A DNA stretch of 41,721 bases, taken from the NCBI GenBank assembly GCA_021776795.1, contig JAJFFC010000001.1:1-41721 (forward strand), written 5' to 3'. The notes under the pieces are model-generated. The model was not told where the DNA came from. It did no database searches and saw nothing but the letters and a program-made list of their open reading frames with translations. Below are positions 41,693-41,721 of this stretch, piece by piece; the first letter of the stretch is position 1, and each line of letters opens with the position of its first letter. Position numbers and translations under genes: made by a program. Origin of the DNA: Planctomycetota bacterium (GTDB lineage: Bacteria > Planctomycetota > UBA1135).

Positions 41693-41721
41693 AGAGGGTT
41701 GAAGTGGCAGGCCCCAGATGT

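Overview
The window looks like a chromosomal stretch of a GC-rich bacterium with an outer membrane, most likely a member of the Planctomycetota. This is inferred from a family of secreted jelly-roll (choice-of-anchor J type) proteins that share a C-terminal tail I associate with planctomycete genomes, from a protein-arginine kinase (McsB), and from general gene style; no rRNA or marker phylogeny was available. There is no prophage, CRISPR array or complete insertion sequence. Most of the window is tightly packed operons, many with ATGA or TAATG stop/start overlaps.

Layout. 1-915: 3'-truncated secreted protein gene. 1047-2288: three tRNA genes (Arg-TCT, His-GTG, Leu-TAG) around an ilvE-type aminotransferase. 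2304-5182: ThiF/MoeB-like adenylyltransferase, class V cysteine desulfurase and MocA-like nucleotidyltransferase, a likely sulfur/molybdenum-cofactor cassette. 5179-14522: a region of exported proteins of unknown role, including five members (with the one at 1-915) of one tail-sharing family, three of them in tandem with their own terminators, plus a 159-bp IS5-type MITE. 14688-18611: asnS, a small membrane-anchored coiled-coil protein and an NhaC-type antiporter. 18634-26654: seven-gene minus-strand operon read as aspartate aminotransferase, threonine aldolase, phosphomannomutase, arginase, mcsB, moaA, dihydroorotase. 26789-32325: plus-strand operon with a complete ferric-type ABC importer followed by a five-heme cytochrome and a lipoprotein. 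32349-37684: minus-strand metal (zinc/manganese) uptake operon: small membrane protein, outer-membrane barrel with a His-rich loop, ZnuA, ZnuC, ZnuB, then a previously hidden selenoprotein gene and a GYF-RDD membrane protein. 37724-41139: MBL-fold hydrolase, family 2 glycosyltransferase, OPT transporter. 41140-41721: an AT-richer end with a small Cys-containing protein and strong hairpins.

The most important observation is at 33215-33562. The conceptual gene of 82 codons there is only the tail of a 115-residue thioredoxin-fold (ArsC/Spx-like) protein. An in-frame UGA at codon 14 lies in a U-x-x-C redox motif and is followed at the expected distance by a stem-loop that fits the bacterial SECIS pattern, so the UGA is very probably read as selenocysteine. 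The gene begins 4 nt after znuB and overlaps the next gene by ATGA, so it is embedded in the metal-uptake operon.

Other points worth following: a nested inverted repeat that would bury the start region of the outer-membrane gene of the metal operon, the iron importer fused by operon to a multiheme cytochrome, and a 36-bp perfect palindrome near the right end.
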